Source of the DNA: Methanocella_A sp964548585
GTDB taxonomy: Archaea > Halobacteriota > Methanocellia > Methanocellales > Methanocellaceae
Length of the DNA: 24,388 nucleotides
Assembly (NCBI GenBank): GCA_964548585.1
Contig: CAZJRS010000054.1
Span: forward strand, 1-24,388
Direction: 5' to 3'
In this document: positions 15,050 through 23,747 of the stretch, piece by piece
How positions within the stretch are numbered: the stretch's first letter is position 1
Layout of the letters: each line of letters starts with the position of its first letter
Made by a program: the position numbers and the translations under genes
The notes under the pieces: model-generated
What the model was told of the DNA's origin: nothing
Seen by the model: the letters and a program-made list of their open reading frames with translations, nothing else
The model's database searches: none

Positions 15050-15490
15050 TTACTTCTGGTTGTTGATGACTACATCGTCCAGTTTATGATGCCTCTGCGC
15101 CAGCAGTTTTACTTTCTGAATGTTTCTGCCGTTCTTACCGATCGCCAGACCCTTATCCTTAGTCGCTATGTCGACGATGGCAATGCTGCGGTCTCCCTTT
15201 GTAGCTATTACAATGTTCTTTACCGCCGCCGGCTGGAACAGGTTGCGGATGAATTCTTTGGGATCCTCAGAGTACTCTATGACTTCGATGAGCCTACCAA
15301 TCTGTTTCTTTACCCTGTTGATGTTACTACCACTTTTACCGATGGCCAGGCCCATGTCTCCCGTCTTCACGACGAACAAGATCTTGCTGTCGTCGTCGAG
15401 GAGTAGACAGTCCTTGGCGTGCGCTCCAGTCGTTGACTCGAAAAGCGCAATGTACTGCATTGTCTCAGTGGTAAAAGTAACATCAGGCAC
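15050..15490 (-). CDS. nusA: archaeal NusA-like transcription factor (two KH domains)
   Basis: A protein of 146 residues made of two KH RNA-binding domains, with GKSGSN (51-56) and GKNGRN (118-123) as the GxxG loops. It lacks the N-terminal polymerase-binding and S1 domains of bacterial NusA, as usual in archaea. It starts at GTG, six bases after GAGGTG, and overlaps the end of rpl30e by eight bases, which suggests coupled translation. Its place between rpl30e and rps12 is the standard one. Confidence 0.95.
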   Translation of the reverse strand: MPDVTFTTETMQYIALFESTTGAHAKDCLLLDDDSKILFVVKTGDMGLAIGKSGSNINRVKKQIGRLIEVIEYSEDPKEFIRNLFQPAAVKNIVIATKGDRSIAIVDIATKDKGLAIGKNGRNIQKVKLLAQRHHKLDDVVINNQK

Positions 15491-15788
15491 TCTTTACACC
15501 TCTGGCTAACGCCATGATATCAGAGTCGCCTGGCTCGAGAATCGTTATGGCTGAGACTACGTAGGGTTTGCCGCATATCGGGCCTAGGTCCACGCTCAAT
15601 CCTTGAAACTCGTACAACGGTATGTTCGATTCCTTGATCTGATTCTTCACGTCGACAGGGCAGTTGGTGGCCACAATGACAAGTTTCGCTACTCCGCGTG
15701 TGCTTGCTTTGACGGCCTGCTTGGTCCCAATCAGGACCTTGCCAGTCCTTACGACGCTTCTCAGTGACTTGTCCAGATCTATATCCAT
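15483..15788 (-). CDS. rpl30e: 50S ribosomal protein L30e
   Basis: A protein of 101 residues of the L7Ae/L30e RNA-binding fold (eL30). It shows LRSVVRTGKVLIGTKQAVKA near the N terminus and VATNCPVDVKNQI in the core. Found in this operon between rpoA2 and nusA in many archaea. Its ATG lies four bases after the rpoA2 stop. Confidence 0.94.
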   Translation of the reverse strand: MDIDLDKSLRSVVRTGKVLIGTKQAVKASTRGVAKLVIVATNCPVDVKNQIKESNIPLYEFQGLSVDLGPICGKPYVVSAITILEPGDSDIMALARGVKSA

Positions 15789-15792
15789 ATTC

Positions 15793-16947
15793 TCACTTCT
15801 TTCTGGTCGTGCTTACAGCTAATAGTTCTACATCGCCGGTGCCTATTTGTATTGGCTGTCCTACAATCACGTTTTCTGTGACACCGGTGAGCTCATCGAC
15901 TTCTCCGGCTACCGCTGCGTCGAGGAGGTGGTTAACCGTAACCTCGAATGCGGCCCTGGAAAGCACGCTGGCTTTCTCGCCGGATATGCCATGTCTGCCG
16001 ATCTGCTTGACTTCTCCGTCGAGGGACATCATGTCTGAAACCAGCATGATGTGCCTGATATCTACGGTTAGGCCTTGCTCGGATAGCGTATCAAGTGCTT
16101 CATTGATGATCGCGTTCCTTGCAGCCTCGATGCCCAGCACTTCGGCAATCTCATTGATATTATTCGTCTTGGTCCGGGCGGGGTCAACCCCGTCGAACTG
16201 GATGACTTTCTTTAATACAGAACCTTGAGTATAAATAACATACTCGTGGTCTTCCTTACGAATAACGACACGACTGATACCTTTGATACCTTTTAAAGGT
16301 ATCGACTTGATCTTCTCCACGAGCTGGAGCAGGTCACGGTACGACGGCTCATCGGGGTTGATCACGAGTTTATTGTCCTGAATGACAGGCATGTACTCGA
16401 TCTCTTCCTTGATCCGGTCCGCTACTTCCTGCATCATCATGCCTCGCTGGAAGAGCTGTTTTTCGTTGATGTCGATGATTATGCTCATATCGGTCAGGTT
16501 GGTGGACACCGCTCCCATATCGGATACGTTTGTCTCTTCCAGTTCCCAGCCGAGTTTCTTGACTGCATCCCTGTTGCCCGATATGTCCGGGGTCAGGTGG
16601 ATGGTCATCATGGGGGTGGACGGCTCCTTGCGCGCGTCCACGATTTCGATAAGACGGGGCAGACCGAGCGTTACGTCGATTTCAGCTACACCTGCGTAGT
16701 GGAACGTACGCATCGTCATCTGGGTGCCCGGCTCGCCGATGCTTTGTGCGGCGATCATGCCGACTGCTTCGCAGTTCTGTACTTTTGCATTCTTGTACGA
16801 CAGCAGGGTCAACTCGATGATCTGGTCCAGCTGCTTGCGAGTGATCTTTTTACACTTCAGGTTCGCCTTGAGGTCTTCGCTCATCTTATAGGGCAGCTCG
16901 AGCTTATCGATCTCTGTATGAATTGTGTTTTCGGATAAGTTGCTCAC
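15793..16947 (-). CDS. rpoA2: DNA-directed RNA polymerase subunit A''
   Basis: A protein of 384 residues, the C-terminal third of the largest polymerase subunit. It carries the AQSIGEPGTQMTMRTFHYAG stretch (bridge-helix/trigger-loop region) and LTGVTENVIVGQPIQIGTG near the end. The GTG start overlaps the rpoA1 stop as GTGA, and GGTGATTC inside rpoA1 serves as SD, so translation is coupled. No intein is seen. Confidence 0.97.
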   Translation of the reverse strand: MSNLSENTIHTEIDKLELPYKMSEDLKANLKCKKITRKQLDQIIELTLLSYKNAKVQNCEAVGMIAAQSIGEPGTQMTMRTFHYAGVAEIDVTLGLPRLIEIVDARKEPSTPMMTIHLTPDISGNRDAVKKLGWELEETNVSDMGAVSTNLTDMSIIIDINEKQLFQRGMMMQEVADRIKEEIEYMPVIQDNKLVINPDEPSYRDLLQLVEKIKSIPLKGIKGISRVVIRKEDHEYVIYTQGSVLKKVIQFDGVDPARTKTNNINEIAEVLGIEAARNAIINEALDTLSEQGLTVDIRHIMLVSDMMSLDGEVKQIGRHGISGEKASVLSRAAFEVTVNHLLDAAVAGEVDELTGVTENVIVGQPIQIGTGDVELLAVSTTRKK

Positions 16948-19577
16948 TTTGAATCACCGTCGTTCAGCACACTGTCAATAATACGTGGGATGTTGACACC
17001 TTCGCCGTAGTCGCTCTTCATCGGGTCGACGCCGTCTTCGCCGTAGGTGAACTGCACAACGACGCCTCTGGTTTCCCTGACTGTGCCGTCATACTTGACT
17101 TCCAGATCCTGGAGCGCGTTGACGAGACGTCTCTGCAGGTAACCGGACTGTGATGTACGGACTGCAGTGTCGACCAGGCCTTCACGGCCACCCATTGCAT
17201 GGAAGAAGAACTCCGTCGGGTTCAAGCCTGTCTTATACGAAGACTCGACGAAGCCACGGGCATCTGCACTCCTGTTGCCTGCGCTGAAGTGGGGCAGTGT
17301 CCGGTCGGTGTAGCCTCTCGAAATACGCTCACCACGAACCGACTGCTGACCCACGCAACCTGCCATCTGGGTCAGGTTCAGGAAGCTGCCTCTTGCGCCC
17401 GATCTGGCCATGATGACTGCAGAGTTGTCGCCCTGGCTGCCCAGGTACTTGCCGGCAATTCCGCCAGCCCCGTCTCTTGCCTTGGCCAGTTCCTGCATGA
17501 TACGCATTTCCAGCGTCTCATCCAGGGTGCGGCCGGGTAACGGTTCAAGCTCGCCGTGGTCATGGGCTTCGATGAGCTTCTTCACTTGTTTTTCAGAGTT
17601 AAGAATGATGTCGGTAATCTGTGCGGCCGACTCGCTTGGAATGTCCGTATCGCTGATACCGTAGGAGAATCCACGAGCTGTGATCGCACGGATGGCCAGA
17701 CGAGTCATGTTGTTGATGAATTCGGACGCAGTGTGCTCGTCGTAGGTCTTGACAATCCGGTCAAGGATCTTACCGCTGAATGCTCCGATTGCTTTTTCAT
17801 CGATGGTGCCGGACTTCAGATCGCCGTCAGTGATTCTGACAAAGGCGTCCTTCTCGCATTCGTCTCCCTTGCATTGCTCGCAGTTCTCGCAGATCTTTGC
17901 CTGGTAGGTCATGTCTAGCCCACTCGGGAGGATCTGGCTGAATATCTGCTTGCCGGTATAGTACTTGATGCCCTTCTCGACCTTGGCCGGTTCCGGCAGT
18001 TCATGTACGTTTACCTTGCTGAGGAGTTCCAGCGAATCAGTCTCAGAGTACATCCTGTAGCCCTTGGTCAGCAGGAAAATGCCCGACACGTGGTCATGCA
18101 GGCCGCCGATGATGGGGCCGCCGAACCTGGGTGAAAGGATGTTCTCCTGTACCAGCATGAGGATACGTGCTTCTGCGAGTGCCTCCATAGTCTGCGGGAC
18201 GTGGAGGTTCATTTCGTCACCGTCAAAGTCTGCGTTATATGGTGCGCAGACGGCCGGGTTGAGCCTGAACGTCTTGTGGGGCATCACCCGCACGAAGTGC
18301 GACATGATACTCATCCTGTGCAGCGAAGGCTGCCGGTTGAACAGGACGATGTCGCCGTCTTTCAGCTGCCTGTCGATCTTCCATCCCGCCTCGATCTGGT
18401 CGGCCAGCTCGACACAGTTCTTGTCTGTGATTTTGAGCCTGCGGCCGTCGGCCCGCTTGACGTAGTTTGCGCCCGGGTGGTTCTCAGAGCCACGCCTGAC
18501 GAACTCTCTGACAACCTCGATGTTGAACGGGGTTACTGTGACTGGTATAGTCATCTCCTTGGCAATTCGCATGGGGACGCCGACCTCGTTGATGCTGAGG
18601 TTCGGGTCAGGAGATATGACTGTACGGGCGCTGAAGTTCACACGCTTACCGGACAGGCTGCCACGGAAACGACCTTCCTTACCCTTGAGACGCTGGGACA
18701 GCGTCTTCAGCGGCCTGCCGGACCTGTGACGGGCCGGAGGTACGCCTGAGACTGCATTGTCCATGTATGTCGTCACATGGTACTGAAGCAGTTCCCACAG
18801 GTCTTCGATGATGAGCTGAGGGGCGCCTGCATCGCGGTTCTCCTGGAACCGCTGGTTGATCCTGATGATGTCGACGAGCTTGTGGGTCAGGTCGTCTTCG
18901 GAACGCTGGCCCGATTCGAGTGTGATCGATGGCCGCACGGTGACCGGCGGTACAGGTAATACTGTTAAGACCATCCACTCTGGCCTGGCGTTCTTCGGGT
19001 CCATGCCGAAGACTTCAATGTCGTCGTCGGGGATCATTTCGAGCCTGTCGCGTACGTCGGTCGGCATCAGCTTGTGGCCGTCTTCGATGTAACCGGTGGG
19101 CTTCTCGAACTTGATCTCCTTCTGTTCTTCGCCGCAGTACGGGCAGGTCGTCGATTTGGCGTCTTTAAAGACGTTCTTGACGATCTCGTCGATGGGCTGG
19201 CCCAGCCTCTGGGCGGTCTGGATCTGCCTGAGGTAGTCGGTCTTGCTGTTTTCGTCCAGGAGAAGCCTGCCGCACTTTCTGCAGGTCGTCCTTAAGATCT
19301 TACGCAGCAGACGGGCGAAGCCGACGTGGATGACCGGGGCTGCCAGTTCTATGTGGCCAAAGTGGCCCGGGCACTCGCCGGGGCGACCGCCACAGGTCCT
19401 GCATCTTAACCCGGGGTCGATGACGCCGAGCCGTGGGTCCATAAGGCCCATGTCGATGGGGTAGCCGTCATCATCGTAGGTGTCCGCGGTAATGATCTTG
19501 GTAACGCTCATCTTCCTGATCTCTGCCGGCGAGAGCAGGCCGAAGCGTATCTTCTTGATTCTCTTAGGGCTGGTCAT
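16944..19577 (-). CDS. rpoA1: DNA-directed RNA polymerase subunit A'
   Basis: A catalytic subunit of 877 residues. The N-terminal zinc site has CRTCGGRPGECPGHFGHIEL, with a second pair CRKCG...CPYCG. The active-site NADFDGDEMNLHVPQ lies near residue 447 and holds the three Asp that bind Mg. The C-terminal end joins A'' by a four-base overlap. ATG with SD GGAGGAAA, 12 bases after rpoB1. Usual length, no intein. Confidence 0.98.
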   Translation of the reverse strand: MTSPKRIKKIRFGLLSPAEIRKMSVTKIITADTYDDDGYPIDMGLMDPRLGVIDPGLRCRTCGGRPGECPGHFGHIELAAPVIHVGFARLLRKILRTTCRKCGRLLLDENSKTDYLRQIQTAQRLGQPIDEIVKNVFKDAKSTTCPYCGEEQKEIKFEKPTGYIEDGHKLMPTDVRDRLEMIPDDDIEVFGMDPKNARPEWMVLTVLPVPPVTVRPSITLESGQRSEDDLTHKLVDIIRINQRFQENRDAGAPQLIIEDLWELLQYHVTTYMDNAVSGVPPARHRSGRPLKTLSQRLKGKEGRFRGSLSGKRVNFSARTVISPDPNLSINEVGVPMRIAKEMTIPVTVTPFNIEVVREFVRRGSENHPGANYVKRADGRRLKITDKNCVELADQIEAGWKIDRQLKDGDIVLFNRQPSLHRMSIMSHFVRVMPHKTFRLNPAVCAPYNADFDGDEMNLHVPQTMEALAEARILMLVQENILSPRFGGPIIGGLHDHVSGIFLLTKGYRMYSETDSLELLSKVNVHELPEPAKVEKGIKYYTGKQIFSQILPSGLDMTYQAKICENCEQCKGDECEKDAFVRITDGDLKSGTIDEKAIGAFSGKILDRIVKTYDEHTASEFINNMTRLAIRAITARGFSYGISDTDIPSESAAQITDIILNSEKQVKKLIEAHDHGELEPLPGRTLDETLEMRIMQELAKARDGAGGIAGKYLGSQGDNSAVIMARSGARGSFLNLTQMAGCVGQQSVRGERISRGYTDRTLPHFSAGNRSADARGFVESSYKTGLNPTEFFFHAMGGREGLVDTAVRTSQSGYLQRRLVNALQDLEVKYDGTVRETRGVVVQFTYGEDGVDPMKSDYGEGVNIPRIIDSVLNDGDSK

Positions 19578-19589
19578 GTTATTTCCTCC

Positions 19590-21407
19590 TTAAACCGCGT
19601 CCTCAAGCTCCAGCCTCGGTGCGATGCCGAGAGCCTTCATCTCGTCCAGTAACAGCTTAAACGCGTAGCTCATCTCGATCTTGTAAATGTTAGTGTCAGC
19701 ACCGCAGTTCGGGCAGTAAATGACTTTCCGCTTTTTGTCCTCGGTGGCGACCATGCCGCAGTTGTTGCAGACGTACTCGAACACTTTGTCCGATTCATCC
19801 AGGAGACGCTCCTTGAGCGCCATAGCTGCGCCGTGGCCGATCATGACATCACGTTCCATCTCGCCGAACCTCAGACCGCCTTCTCTCGCACGGCCTTCGG
19901 TTGGCTGCCTGGTAAGCACCTGTACGGGGCCGCGAGACCTCGCGTGCATCTTAGAACTGACCATGTGGTACAGCTTCTGGTACAGGATGACGCCAGTGAA
20001 TACGTCCGCGCTGATATGTTCGCCGGTGGTGCCACTGTAGAACACTTCCTTACCCGAGTGGGAGAAGCCGAACTTCTTCATGGACGCACGGAGATCGTGC
20101 TCTTCTTCGTTGTTGAAGGGCGTGCCGTCAACAAATCTGCCCTCAAGGCTACCCATCTTGCCGCCGATGGTTTCAAGGACGTGTCCGATGGTCATACGGG
20201 ATGGGATTGCGTGGGGATTGATGATCAGATCAGGCACCAGGCCGTTCTCTGCGAAAGGCAGGTCTTCCTGGGGTACGATCAGGCCAATGACACCTTTCTG
20301 CCCGTGCCTGGATGCGAACTTGTCACCGAGCTCCGGGATACGCTGGTCCCTGGTGCGTACTTTGGCAAGTCTGCTGCCGTTCTGGGTAGCGGTCAGGATA
20401 ACCGTGTCGACGATACCCTTCTCGTTACTGCGCATCGTGACTGATGTCTCACGCCTCTTGAGCGGAGTGATACCGCCAAGGTCGGTCGGCTCTTCCAGGA
20501 ACCTGGGGGGGCTGGTCTTACCGATCAGGACATCGTTCGGCCCGACTACGGTCTCGGGGTTGACAAGGCCATCCTCGTCAAGCTGTGAGTAAAATTCACC
20601 TTCACGGGCACCTCTGACTTCCGCGTCAGGCACCTCAAAAGTGTCTTCCTGGCCGCCGGGGTACCTGCGTTCCTCGCCTTCAGTGGTCCTGAAGAAGTGG
20701 GAACGGCCGAGACCCCTCTCGATGGAGCCTCTGTTAATGACTAAGGCATCTTCAATGTTATAGCCTTCAAACGACAGGACAGCTACGACGAAGTTCTGCC
20801 CGGCCGGCCTCTCGTTAAAGTTCACTGCTTCCGCGGTCTGAGTGTTTACGATCGCTCGCTGCGGGTAGTGCAGGAAGTGGCCTCTGGTGTCCGGCCTGAG
20901 CTTCATGTTGGAAGTGCTCATGCCCAGACACTGCTTAATCATGCCTGCGCCCATCGTTACTCTCGGGGATGCGTTGTGCTCGGGGTATGGGATCATACCG
21001 GCTGCAATGCCCAGGATCAGCGACGGGTTGAGCTCCATGTGAGTGTGCTCTTTAACGAGTTTTGCCTCATCGATGGCGATGTAACAGTTTTCTTCTTCCT
21101 CTGCATCGATGTACTCGATCATGCCTCTCTTGACCAGATCTTCAAACTGGATCTCGCCACGCCTGATCTGATCCGTCTCTTCCGACGTAAGCAGAGTCTT
21201 TCCATCTTTTACCACGATGAGCGGCCTTCGGGCCCTGCCCATGTCCGTGTTGATGATGACTTCGTTGGTGAGCTTATGGTGCGCGATGTTGATCTGATTG
21301 GAGACGAGGCCCTGCCTCCGCTTCTCCCTGATGCTCTCTACGAGCTCTGACGGGTGGTCGTGCGTACCTACGAGCGCGCCATTGACGAATATTCTCGCCT
21401 TACTCAA
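19590..21407 (-). CDS. rpoB1: DNA-directed RNA polymerase subunit B'
   Basis: A protein of 605 residues, the C-terminal half of the second-largest subunit. Motifs include GDKFASRHGQKGV, RTTEGEERRYPGG, GEMERDVMIGHGAA and a zinc ribbon CNNCG...CPNCG near residues 546-568. The start is TTG, seven bases after GGAGG, and overlaps the rpoB2 stop by eight bases; no ATG fits the family's beginning. The B split into two genes is typical of many Euryarchaeota. Confidence 0.97.
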   Translation of the reverse strand: MSKARIFVNGALVGTHDHPSELVESIREKRRQGLVSNQINIAHHKLTNEVIINTDMGRARRPLIVVKDGKTLLTSEETDQIRRGEIQFEDLVKRGMIEYIDAEEEENCYIAIDEAKLVKEHTHMELNPSLILGIAAGMIPYPEHNASPRVTMGAGMIKQCLGMSTSNMKLRPDTRGHFLHYPQRAIVNTQTAEAVNFNERPAGQNFVVAVLSFEGYNIEDALVINRGSIERGLGRSHFFRTTEGEERRYPGGQEDTFEVPDAEVRGAREGEFYSQLDEDGLVNPETVVGPNDVLIGKTSPPRFLEEPTDLGGITPLKRRETSVTMRSNEKGIVDTVILTATQNGSRLAKVRTRDQRIPELGDKFASRHGQKGVIGLIVPQEDLPFAENGLVPDLIINPHAIPSRMTIGHVLETIGGKMGSLEGRFVDGTPFNNEEEHDLRASMKKFGFSHSGKEVFYSGTTGEHISADVFTGVILYQKLYHMVSSKMHARSRGPVQVLTRQPTEGRAREGGLRFGEMERDVMIGHGAAMALKERLLDESDKVFEYVCNNCGMVATEDKKRKVIYCPNCGADTNIYKIEMSYAFKLLLDEMKALGIAPRLELEDAV

Positions 21408-22950
21408 CTGTACCCCTCCTTAAGGGCTGAACGCCTGATTCAAGCATGATCTTTTTAATCGACTCATTATCCTCGACACCTGTCGAGAGTTCTACCGACA
21501 TGGCAAAATTCTTCACCAGACCGCAGTTCGGTCCTTCAGGCGTTTCCGATGGGCAGATGCGTCCCCACTGGGTCGCGTGAAGGTCACGAGCCTCGAAGTG
21601 AGGCTGAGCACGTGACAATGGGGATATGACACGTCTTAAGTGGGATAGCATTGCCATGTAGTCAATGCGGTCAAGCAGCTGGGACACACCAGTCCTGCCG
21701 CCTACCCAGTTACCCGTCGCGAGGGGGTGAATGAGACGCTCTGTCAATACGTCTGCTCTGACCGCCGTAATCATGTATAATTCCCTGTTACGCATGTTAG
21801 CTCTCTCGAGCTGGTACTTGATATCACGGGTTAAGCGGTTGAACGAGACCCTGAAGAGGTCTTCCATCAGGTCGCCCGCGAGCTTGAGCCTCTTGTTTGA
21901 GTAGTGGTCCTTGTCATCCGGCGCCCTACGGCGGAGTGCAAGTTCACAGCAAGCTTCGGCCATCCTGCCCAGGAAGTACGACTTGGTGATCCTGGACTCG
22001 GCCAGCTTCGGGTCATCCGGACCGAGGCGCTCGAAGTTCTCCGGGTTCAGGTGGGGCAATAAGTAGCGATCGATCACGTAGAACGCTCTCTTGCGCTGGT
22101 AGTCCTTTGCCTGGCCCGCCGCGACGCGCTTGCCTATCTTCTCCATTGCCGACTCGGAAGTGTCCGCCTCGGCCTCGTCCAGGTTTTCAAGCATGAACTT
22201 CTGGATTTCGGGGTCGTCAGATACTGCGTTGACGATCTCCTCATCAGTCTCCAGGCCAAGCGCACGCATGAGCATGACCAGGTTCAGACGGCCGGAGATG
22301 GACGGGAACGAAACCTCAAGGATGGACTTGCGGCCTCTCTCAACAATAACCAGCGCACGGTAGCCTCTCCTCTGGGAGAATACCTTGGCCACCTCGATCT
22401 GGTCGCCGTACCTGTCGTCGAACTCGACCATGATCTTGTTCGGGGCAAGGTCTTCCAGCGTCATGATGACACGCTCGGTGCCATTGACGATGAAATATCC
22501 GCCTGGGTCTACTGGGTCTTCGCCCTGTTTGATCCACTCGTCAGCACTGACCTTTGCCAGGTTACACTTATTACAAGCGATCATGATCGGCATCTGGCCC
22601 ACGTTGACTTCTATGAAGTCGCCCTCGATCTCGCCTCTGACAATGGCCATCTCAAGGAAAATCTCTGCAGCGTAGGTGATATTCCTCAGCCTGGCCTCGG
22701 TCGGGTAGAGCGGCTCGACGGAACCGTCGGCTTCCCTGACCACCGGGTGGCCCACTCTGATCTTGCCAAGCTTGACCTTTACCGGCTCGATGTTGTGCTC
22801 GATGTCTTCTATGTCTGTCTCGATGTATCCCTGCTCGTCAATGACTTTTTGCAGGCCCTGTTCCAGAAAAACGTTAAAAGAATCAATATGATGCTGCGCA
22901 ATTTTTTTACGGGTAAAATACGCTTTACTTAGTACGGTTCGGTCTAACAC
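21400..22950 (-). CDS. rpoB2: DNA-directed RNA polymerase subunit B''
   Basis: A protein of 516 residues, the N-terminal half of the second-largest subunit. It shows YPTEARLRNITYAAEIF, GGYFIVNGTERVIMTLEDLA and, at the end, GRICPSETPEGPNCGLVKN. Start: the longest frame begins with TTG at 22989 inside rpoH. The GTG at 22950 has GAGGGA seven bases upstream and leaves 13 bases after rpoH, giving MLDRTVLSKAYF, so I prefer it. Confidence 0.96.
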   Translation of the reverse strand: MLDRTVLSKAYFTRKKIAQHHIDSFNVFLEQGLQKVIDEQGYIETDIEDIEHNIEPVKVKLGKIRVGHPVVREADGSVEPLYPTEARLRNITYAAEIFLEMAIVRGEIEGDFIEVNVGQMPIMIACNKCNLAKVSADEWIKQGEDPVDPGGYFIVNGTERVIMTLEDLAPNKIMVEFDDRYGDQIEVAKVFSQRRGYRALVIVERGRKSILEVSFPSISGRLNLVMLMRALGLETDEEIVNAVSDDPEIQKFMLENLDEAEADTSESAMEKIGKRVAAGQAKDYQRKRAFYVIDRYLLPHLNPENFERLGPDDPKLAESRITKSYFLGRMAEACCELALRRRAPDDKDHYSNKRLKLAGDLMEDLFRVSFNRLTRDIKYQLERANMRNRELYMITAVRADVLTERLIHPLATGNWVGGRTGVSQLLDRIDYMAMLSHLRRVISPLSRAQPHFEARDLHATQWGRICPSETPEGPNCGLVKNFAMSVELSTGVEDNESIKKIMLESGVQPLRRGTVE

Positions 22951-22963
22951 GGTAGAATCCCTC

Positions 22964-23203
22964 TTACTCGATGACGAGCCTGTAGGCAACGGCTTTACCT
23001 GCCGTCAGGCTGTTTCTGATGATCTTCAAGACATCGCCCGGCTTTGCGCCGATCTGCTTTACGACAACGTCGGTGGTTTTAATCTTCGGCAACTGACCTT
23101 TAGAAATGTTATATTTACTCAAAACTTCGGCCGCTTCCTCTTCGCTGAGCAGGATATGATCGGGCACCAGCACGTGCTCCAGGACGTTGAATTTTTTTGT
23201 CAA
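22964..23203 (-). CDS. rpoH: DNA-directed RNA polymerase subunit H
   Basis: A small subunit of 79 residues, homologous to the C-terminal domain of eukaryotic Rpb5. Family marks are LVPDHILLSEEEAAEVL, QLPKIKTTDVVVKQIGAKPGDVLKI and a final YRLVIE. Start: TTG at 23203, nine bases after GGAGG. This gives the usual length; the longer frame adds residues across the palindrome-rich leader. First protein gene of the operon. Confidence 0.95.
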   Translation of the reverse strand: MTKKFNVLEHVLVPDHILLSEEEAAEVLSKYNISKGQLPKIKTTDVVVKQIGAKPGDVLKIIRNSLTAGKAVAYRLVIE

Positions 23204-23225
23204 ACTTGCCTTCCTCCTTAAAACT

Positions 23226-23277
23226 GCATGGGGCGATGCGTCGCATGTCAATGCGGGCGCATTGTTTTACAATGCGC
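23226..23277. promoter_or_regulatory. cluster of CAATGCG/CGCATTG half-sites at the operon start
   Basis: GCGCATTGT-TTT-ACAATGCGC (23257-23277) is a perfect 9-bp dyad. It covers the predicted transcription start near 23266. A further CAATGCG lies at 23249-23255, and shorter ATGCG/CGCAT elements at 23235-23247. Either a repressor operator or a leader hairpin is possible. Confidence 0.5.
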
Positions 23278-23287
23278 AAAATAGTTC

Positions 23288-23296
23288 TATAATATA
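23288..23296 (-). promoter_or_regulatory. TATA box of the rpoH-rps10 operon
   Basis: Minus-strand TATATTATA, a near-consensus box A, sits just after the tRNA-Lys 3' end. It predicts a start near 23266 and a leader of about 60 bases to rpoH. Confidence 0.55.
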
Positions 23297-23303
23297 GGGT
23301 AAG

Positions 23304-23377
23304 CGGGCTCATGGGGATTTGAACCCCAGGCCGCCTGGTTAAAAGCCAGGCGCTCTACCTAACTGAGCTATGAGCCC
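23304..23377 (-). tRNA. tRNA-Lys (anticodon TTT)
   Basis: A complete cloverleaf of 74 bases. The acceptor GGGCTCA pairs fully with TGAGCCC; the D stem is GCTC/GAGC, the anticodon stem CCTGG/CCAGG with loop CTTTTAA, and the T stem TGGGG/CCCCA with loop TTCAAAT. Anticodon TTT reads Lys. The discriminator base is G, and CCA is not encoded. It lies about 100 bases upstream of rpoH on the same strand, with a separate promoter for rpoH between them. Confidence 0.97.
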
Positions 23378-23521
23378 CCTCCGGGTGATATTACAACGTT
23401 TTATTTTTTACTTAAACTTAACGATACCGATGGGATGTATCGCGGCACTTACCATACAGTTATAGAACTTATTATTTGACGGCACTAAGAATAGTGCATC
23501 TAGGATTTATAGTTTTCTGTT

Positions 23522-23680
23522 ATGAAAAAAGATGTGTCGGACGATATAATAACCATTATTCTTACTTATCACGGCCGAGTAATTATCTCGTATTTATATT
23601 ATGAGGTGACAGAAACGATTAAATACATACGCGGGGAAGAAAGCTTAATTTATATACAAGCGCTTAGCGCCGGCACATAA
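23522..23680 (+). CDS. possible 52-residue small protein
   Basis: An ATG frame of 52 codons ending at TAA. The product begins MKKDVSDDIITIILTYHGRV and is fairly hydrophobic with charged ends. It has no clear SD, and the nuclease TATA box lies inside it, so it may be chance in A/T-rich DNA. No family recognised. Confidence 0.2.
   Translation: MKKDVSDDIITIILTYHGRVIISYLYYEVTETIKYIRGEESLIYIQALSAGT
23649..23657 (+). promoter_or_regulatory. TATA box of the beta-CASP nuclease gene
   Basis: TTTATATAC predicts transcription near 23679 and a leader of about 70 bases, which would contain the second copy of the GGCACATAAG repeat. Confidence 0.5.
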
Positions 23681-23699
23681 GCGCTGGCACATAAGTGCC
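23658..23699 (+). repeat. 14-bp direct repeats and dyads in the nuclease leader
   Basis: CGGCACATAAGCGC (23671-23684) is followed at once by TGGCACATAAGTGC (23685-23698), 12 of 14 bases identical. Dyads AAGCGCTT (23658-23665) and GGCAC-ATAA-GTGCC (23686-23699) overlap them. Confidence 0.6.
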
Positions 23700-23734
23700 A
23701 AAGTATAAGCGTCGCAGCTTCTTTTCCTTATACC

Positions 23735-23740
23735 GGAGGT
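23735..23740 (+). promoter_or_regulatory. Shine-Dalgarno site facing an ATA codon
   Basis: GGAGGT followed by seven bases and then ATA at 23748. It is the only strong SD near the beginning of the nuclease frame and so fixes the likely start. Confidence 0.6.
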
Positions 23741-23747
23741 CATTAGC

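Larger units (their letters stand above)
23378..23747. other. A/T-rich divergent regulatory region
   Basis: It lies between tRNA-Lys (minus) and the nuclease gene (plus). A minus-strand AAAATAAAA-like box near 23400-23411 may drive the tRNA. Small perfect dyads are CGATAC/GTATCG (23422-23427/23437-23442) and GCACTA-AGAA-TAGTGC (23482-23497). A 52-codon frame and the nuclease promoter with repeats occupy the right half. Confidence 0.5.

Noticed and set aside
16944..22950. Inteins in the RNA polymerase subunits
   Set aside because: A', A'', B' and B'' all have the usual lengths, with uninterrupted active-site motifs.
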